Assembly (NCBI GenBank): GCA_964499365.1
Contig: CAZCKU010000001.1
Location: forward strand, 310,001-374,000
DNA: 64,000 nt
Reading direction: 5' to 3'
Source of the DNA: PALSA-1316 sp964499365
Lineage (GTDB): Bacteria > Nitrospirota > Thermodesulfovibrionia > Thermodesulfovibrionales > UBA6898
Shown in pieces: positions 63,152 to 64,000 of the stretch. A program made the translations under genes and the position numbers. Within the stretch, counting starts at the first letter, position 1; every line of letters starts with the position of its first letter. The notes under the pieces were generated by a model. It searched no databases, had not been told where the DNA came from, and saw only the letters and a list, made by a program, of their open reading frames with translations.

Positions 63152-64000
63152 ATGCAGAGACGCTACCCCTTGCTGATCCTGCTTTTTTCTCTTTCAGGAG
63201 TGACCGGACTCATTTATGAGTCCATCTGGACACATTACCTCAAACTTTTTCTGGGACATGCCGCCTATGCGCAGACCCTCGTCCTTGCCATCTTTATGGG
63301 CGGGATGGCGCTTGGATCTTTTCTCAGCAGCCGGTACATGGGGAGATGGAGAAATCTGTTTGTGGGATATGCCCTGGCAGAGGGGGCGATCGGCATATCA
63401 GCCCTGCTTTTTCACGATGTGTTCGAAAAGGCGGTCGGGTTTTCCTATCATACCGCTCTCCCTGCATTGGGCAGTCCGGCTGCTGTCAATGCCTACAAGT
63501 GGATACTTGCATCACTTCTCATCCTTCCCCAGACTGTTCTTCTTGGCATGACCTTTCCCCTAATGAGCGGCGCAGTCCTGCGACGCTTTCCGGAAGAACC
63601 GGGAAGGTCGATATCCCTGCTCTATTTTTCTAACAGCATCGGCGCGTCGATTGGTGTGGTTGCCAGCGGCTTCTGGCTGGTCAGGCTGTTGGGGTTGCCG
63701 GGGACTATTCGGTTTGCGGGGGTGCTGAACATCCTGATAGCAGCCGTCATCTGGTACCTTTCGGAGAGGGGCGGGGCTGTTGTCGCTCCGGTGCATGCGG
63801 AAAAGGCCGGGGGTGAAGGTGGCGGTCGAGGCTGGTACCTGGCCCTGCTGACAGTCTCGCTTGTCACCGGCACCGCCTCCTTTATCTATGAGGTCGGGTG
63901 GATTCGCATGCTCAGCCTTGTGCTGGGGAGTTCGACGCATGCCTTCGAGCTCATGCTCAGCTCCTTTATCCTGGGGCTTGCGCTGGGAGGCCTTTGGATC
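63152..64000 (+). CDS. Membrane spermidine synthase-like protein, N-terminal part (3' truncated)
   Basis: No stop codon occurs before the window end. GGGAGGTGGCTG precedes ATG 63152. The ~283 visible residues are membrane spanning with about eight TM segments: FSLSGVTGLIYESIWTHYL, AIFMGGMALGSFLSSRYMG, SLLYFSNSIGASIGVVASG and a second copy SLVTGTASFIYEVGWIRMLSL. This repeated (S/T)G..(I/L)YE.xW motif is typical of the membrane domain of SpeE-like fusion proteins; the aminopropyltransferase domain would follow beyond 64000. Whether it makes spermidine is unknown; many family members lack that activity. Confidence 0.8.
   Translation, partial: MQRRYPLLILLFSLSGVTGLIYESIWTHYLKLFLGHAAYAQTLVLAIFMGGMALGSFLSSRYMGRWRNLFVGYALAEGAIGISALLFHDVFEKAVGFSYHTALPALGSPAAVNAYKWILASLLILPQTVLLGMTFPLMSGAVLRRFPEEPGRSISLLYFSNSIGASIGVVASGFWLVRLLGLPGTIRFAGVLNILIAAVIWYLSERGGAVVAPVHAEKAGGEGGGRGWYLALLTVSLVTGTASFIYEVGWIRMLSLVLGSSTHAFELMLSSFILGLALGGLWI

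Noticed and set aside
1..64000. tRNA, rRNA, CRISPR arrays, insertion sequences or integrase genes
   Set aside because: I looked for tRNA-like GTTCGA loops, spaced direct repeats and transposase-like frames and found none.

Overview
The window looks like bacterial chromosome from an anaerobic or microaerobic Gram-negative organism with moderately high GC content. The support is: many lipoproteins with lipoboxes plus lgt, a 2-oxoacid:ferredoxin oxidoreductase, clostridial/desulfobacterial-type ferredoxin, a Lon-like AAA protease, two HD-GYP proteins, a bacteriohemerythrin, a type IV pseudopilin and very large secreted multi-domain proteins. This mix is typical of Nitrospirota and Geobacter-like Desulfobacterota. 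That placement is inference; there is no rRNA or tRNA gene in the window to settle it.

Layout. 1-3995: 3' part of a large secreted FG-GAP/DUF11/PKD protein. 4.0-6.8 kb: a palindromic repeat and a visibly AT-richer island of four minus-strand genes of unknown function, one with an OGG-like helix-hairpin-helix. 6.9-10.2 kb: a minus-strand operon of a MerR regulator, a VIT/von Willebrand A protein and a receiver-like protein whose phosphorylatable Asp is Cys. 10.6-14.4 kb: minus-strand cluster with the two subunits of a 2-oxoacid:ferredoxin oxidoreductase, a ferritin-like protein and a Cys-motif/cupin protein. 14.48-15.79 kb: a divergent radical SAM/SPASM maturase followed by an unannotated 20-residue Cys-rich peptide and a strong terminator, a candidate RiPP system and the most interesting item here. 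15.8-18.5 kb: superoxide dismutase, nitroreductase, a glycine-zipper lipoprotein and lgt. 18.7-22 kb: a HEAT-repeat protein and an HD-GYP phosphodiesterase that share an N-terminal domain. 22-29 kb: ferredoxin plus an unrecognised partner, lipA, an aminotransferase, homoserine dehydrogenase and a Lon-like protease. 29.1-54.3 kb: a surface/secretion block made of a pseudopilin, a transglutaminase-like protein, a lipoprotein, a zinc phospholipase C-like protein and a giant 5868-residue protein. 54.4-56.1 kb: an HD/HD-GYP protein and a bacteriohemerythrin. 56.5-63.1 kb: lipoproteins (two of them paralogs), a GT-C-like membrane protein, an NHL-propeller lipoprotein and a TPR protein. 63.15-64 kb: the N-terminal half of a membrane spermidine-synthase-like protein that runs off the window.

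How the genes relate. Three themes recur: c-di-GMP turnover (two HD-GYP proteins, one next to an oxygen-binding hemerythrin), oxygen defence around oxygen-sensitive enzymes (SOD, ferritin-like, hemerythrin, POR), and cell-surface display (lipoproteins, pseudopilin, giant adhesin-like proteins). Several genes (merR, the radical SAM gene, lipA and two lipoprotein genes) have a -10-like hexamer ending 4-6 nt before the start codon, which suggests leaderless transcription is common in this genome.

All function calls come from reading motifs in the translated sequence; no database search was run. Start sites were moved from the longest open frame wherever a Shine-Dalgarno sequence, a signal peptide or a promoter argued for it.
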